Shown one piece after another: positions 32,740 through 34,006 of a stretch of 34,006 bases of DNA; position 1 is the first letter of the stretch, and each line of letters starts with the position of its first letter. Source of the DNA: DATLZB01 sp035574175 (GTDB taxonomy: Bacteria > Pseudomonadota > Alphaproteobacteria > Rhizobiales > Hyphomicrobiaceae). Location: contig DATLZB010000103.1 of the NCBI GenBank assembly GCA_035574175.1, positions 1 through 34,006 on the forward strand. Direction: 5' to 3'. The position numbers and the translations under genes are program-made. The notes beneath the pieces are model-generated. The model had not been told where the DNA came from and searched no databases. It worked only from the letters and a program-made list of their open reading frames with translations.

Positions 32740-34006
32740 ATGAAGATCACGCGGCTCCGGCTTGTCGGCTTCAAGTCATTTGTCGAACCCACGGAGCTCG
32801 TCATCGAGAAGGGACTGACCGGCGTGGTCGGTCCCAACGGTTGCGGCAAGTCGAATCTACTCGAAGCCCTGCGCTGGGTGATGGGCGAGACCTCGCACAA
32901 GTCGGTGCGCGCCGCCGCCATGGACGACGTGATCTTTTCCGGCACCACCGGCCGACCGGCACGCAACACGGCCGAGGTCACGATCTTTCTCGACAACAGC
33001 AGCCGCGGCGCGCCGGCCGAGTACAACGATTGCGAGGTCCTCGAGATCACGCGCCGCATCGAGCGCGAGGCAGGCTCCGCCTATCGCATCAATGGCCGCG
33101 AGGTGCGGGCCCGGGACGTAAAGATCCTGTTTGAGGACGCGGCCACCGGCGCCCGCTCGCCCTCGCTCGTGCGCCAGGGCCAGATCGGTGAACTTGTCAA
33201 CGCCAAGCCCGAGCAGCGCCGCCGCATCTTGGAGGACGCGGCTGGCATTGCTGGGTTGCACAGCCGCCGGCACGAAGCCGAGCTGAGACTGCGGGCGGCA
33301 GAAGGCAACCTCGCCCGCCTCGGCGACATCCTGGGCCAGCTTGGCAGCCAGATCGAGAGCCTGAAGCGGCAGGCGCGCGCCGCTCGCCGCTACAAGGAAA
33401 TTTCGGCTGAGATCCGCAAGGTCGAAGCGATCCTGATGTTTCTTTCCTGGACCGAGGCGCAGGCCCAGGTCGAAGCGGAGGAGGCGGGGCTCGCGGCAGC
33501 GCTCGGCCGGCTTGCCGAGGCGACAGAGGCCGAAGCCAGGGCCTTCCGCCGCGAGGCAGAGGCAGCGGAGCGCATTGGCCCGCTGCGGGAGGCGGAAGCC
33601 GCCCGGGCCGCCGCACTTGCCCGGTTGAAGCTCGAGCAGGCCACGTTGGAACGAGAGGCAGAGCGCACCGCCGACCGCCAGCGCGAGCTGGAGGCGCGCA
33701 CCGCGCAGCTGCGGCACGACCTCGAGCGCGAAGAGAGGCTTATTGCGGAGGCCGGAGAGATCTTGCACCGGCTCCAGGCCGAGATCGCAGCGCACCGCGA
33801 TGCCGAAGCCAGCGCCGTCGAAACGGAACGTCGTGCCGAGGCGCTGCTCCTCGACGCCCGGCGCCTCGAGCAGGAGGCCGAGGCGCGGCTCGCCGAGATC
33901 ACCACGCGCGACTTCGAGCTGAGGGCCCGCCGCACCAGCTTGGAGGCGAGCCTCGCCGAGCGCCGCGACCAAGCCCAGGCGATCGCGCGCCAACTGGGGA
34001 CATTGC
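32740..34006 (+). CDS. smc: Chromosome segregation protein SMC, N-terminal part
   Basis: Partial: 422 codons to the window edge, of a usual ~1150. The ABC-type head has Walker A G-P-N-G-C-G-K-S-N (31-39), then the W-V-M-G-E-T-S segment, a Q-loop and V-R-Q-G-Q-I-G-E-L near 144-152. From about residue 170 a long Ala/Glu/Arg-rich coiled coil begins and runs to the end. The hinge and C-terminal head lie outside. SMC with ScpAB compacts and segregates chromosomes. ATG at 32740 with AAGGA about 10 nt upstream. It follows the two dsbA-like genes as in related genomes. Confidence 0.96.
   Translation, partial: MKITRLRLVGFKSFVEPTELVIEKGLTGVVGPNGCGKSNLLEALRWVMGETSHKSVRAAAMDDVIFSGTTGRPARNTAEVTIFLDNSSRGAPAEYNDCEVLEITRRIEREAGSAYRINGREVRARDVKILFEDAATGARSPSLVRQGQIGELVNAKPEQRRRILEDAAGIAGLHSRRHEAELRLRAAEGNLARLGDILGQLGSQIESLKRQARAARRYKEISAEIRKVEAILMFLSWTEAQAQVEAEEAGLAAALGRLAEATEAEARAFRREAEAAERIGPLREAEAARAAALARLKLEQATLEREAERTADRQRELEARTAQLRHDLEREERLIAEAGEILHRLQAEIAAHRDAEASAVETERRAEALLLDARRLEQEAEARLAEITTRDFELRARRTSLEASLAERRDQAQAIARQLGTL

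Noticed and set aside
32857..33993. 378-codon open frame antisense to smc
   Set aside because: It mirrors the Ala/Glu/Arg-rich coiled coil of smc. Its Leu/Ala/Gly-rich translation is a codon shadow.

Overview
This is a high-GC chromosomal segment from an alphaproteobacterium, most likely of the order Hyphomicrobiales (Rhizobiales). Three things point there. One is the order (zinc-ribbon TIGR02300 protein) / aroA-cmk-rpsA / tRNA-Ala. Another is the order mutY-dciA-dsbA-dsbA-smc. The third is a class II, CP4-like EPSP synthase. Most genes are housekeeping or metabolic, packed on both strands. No transposase, integrase, CRISPR array or rRNA was seen.

Layout. Positions 1-3000 hold a polyamine locus. 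A minus-strand pair encodes carboxy(nor)spermidine dehydrogenase and decarboxylase, which make spermidine without decarboxylated AdoMet. Facing them is a plus-strand SpeD/AdoMet-decarboxylase homologue that has lost every residue needed for catalysis. At 3147-4634 is an Mrp-type Fe-S carrier ATPase fused to a DUF971 domain, an architecture like plant HCF101. At 4733-7699 is a complete tripartite tricarboxylate transporter operon (tctC-tctB-tctA). A family 4 glycosyltransferase and asparagine synthetase asnB are divergent at 7844-11033. A sulfur operon at 11171-13322 holds a DUF6494 protein, a YeeE/YedE membrane half, and one long frame joining a DUF6691 membrane half to a persulfide dioxygenase-rhodanese.

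Positions 13422-17291 are aroA-cmk-rpsA on the minus strand. The TIGR02300 gene is divergent from it, followed by a 13-nt direct repeat present three times and tRNA-Ala(GGC). A short-form RecQ helicase follows. Then comes about 930 bases without a convincing gene, an orphan winged-helix/TPR (HilA-like) regulator, and tRNA-Ser(GGA). Positions 22855-28731 carry small membrane proteins, msrA, a DUF2237 protein, mepA, a sterol-desaturase-family hydroxylase and two overlapping alpha/beta hydrolases. The right end has an ICMT-like methyltransferase and mutY on the minus strand. On the plus strand it has dciA, two tandem DsbA-like oxidoreductases and the first 422 codons of smc, which runs off the window.

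The most unusual points are the dead AdoMet decarboxylase beside an AdoMet-decarboxylase-independent spermidine pathway, and the DUF6691-persulfide dioxygenase-rhodanese fusion that keeps a strong ribosome binding site at the internal junction. Starts were chosen by ribosome binding site and family alignment from memory. No database search was possible.
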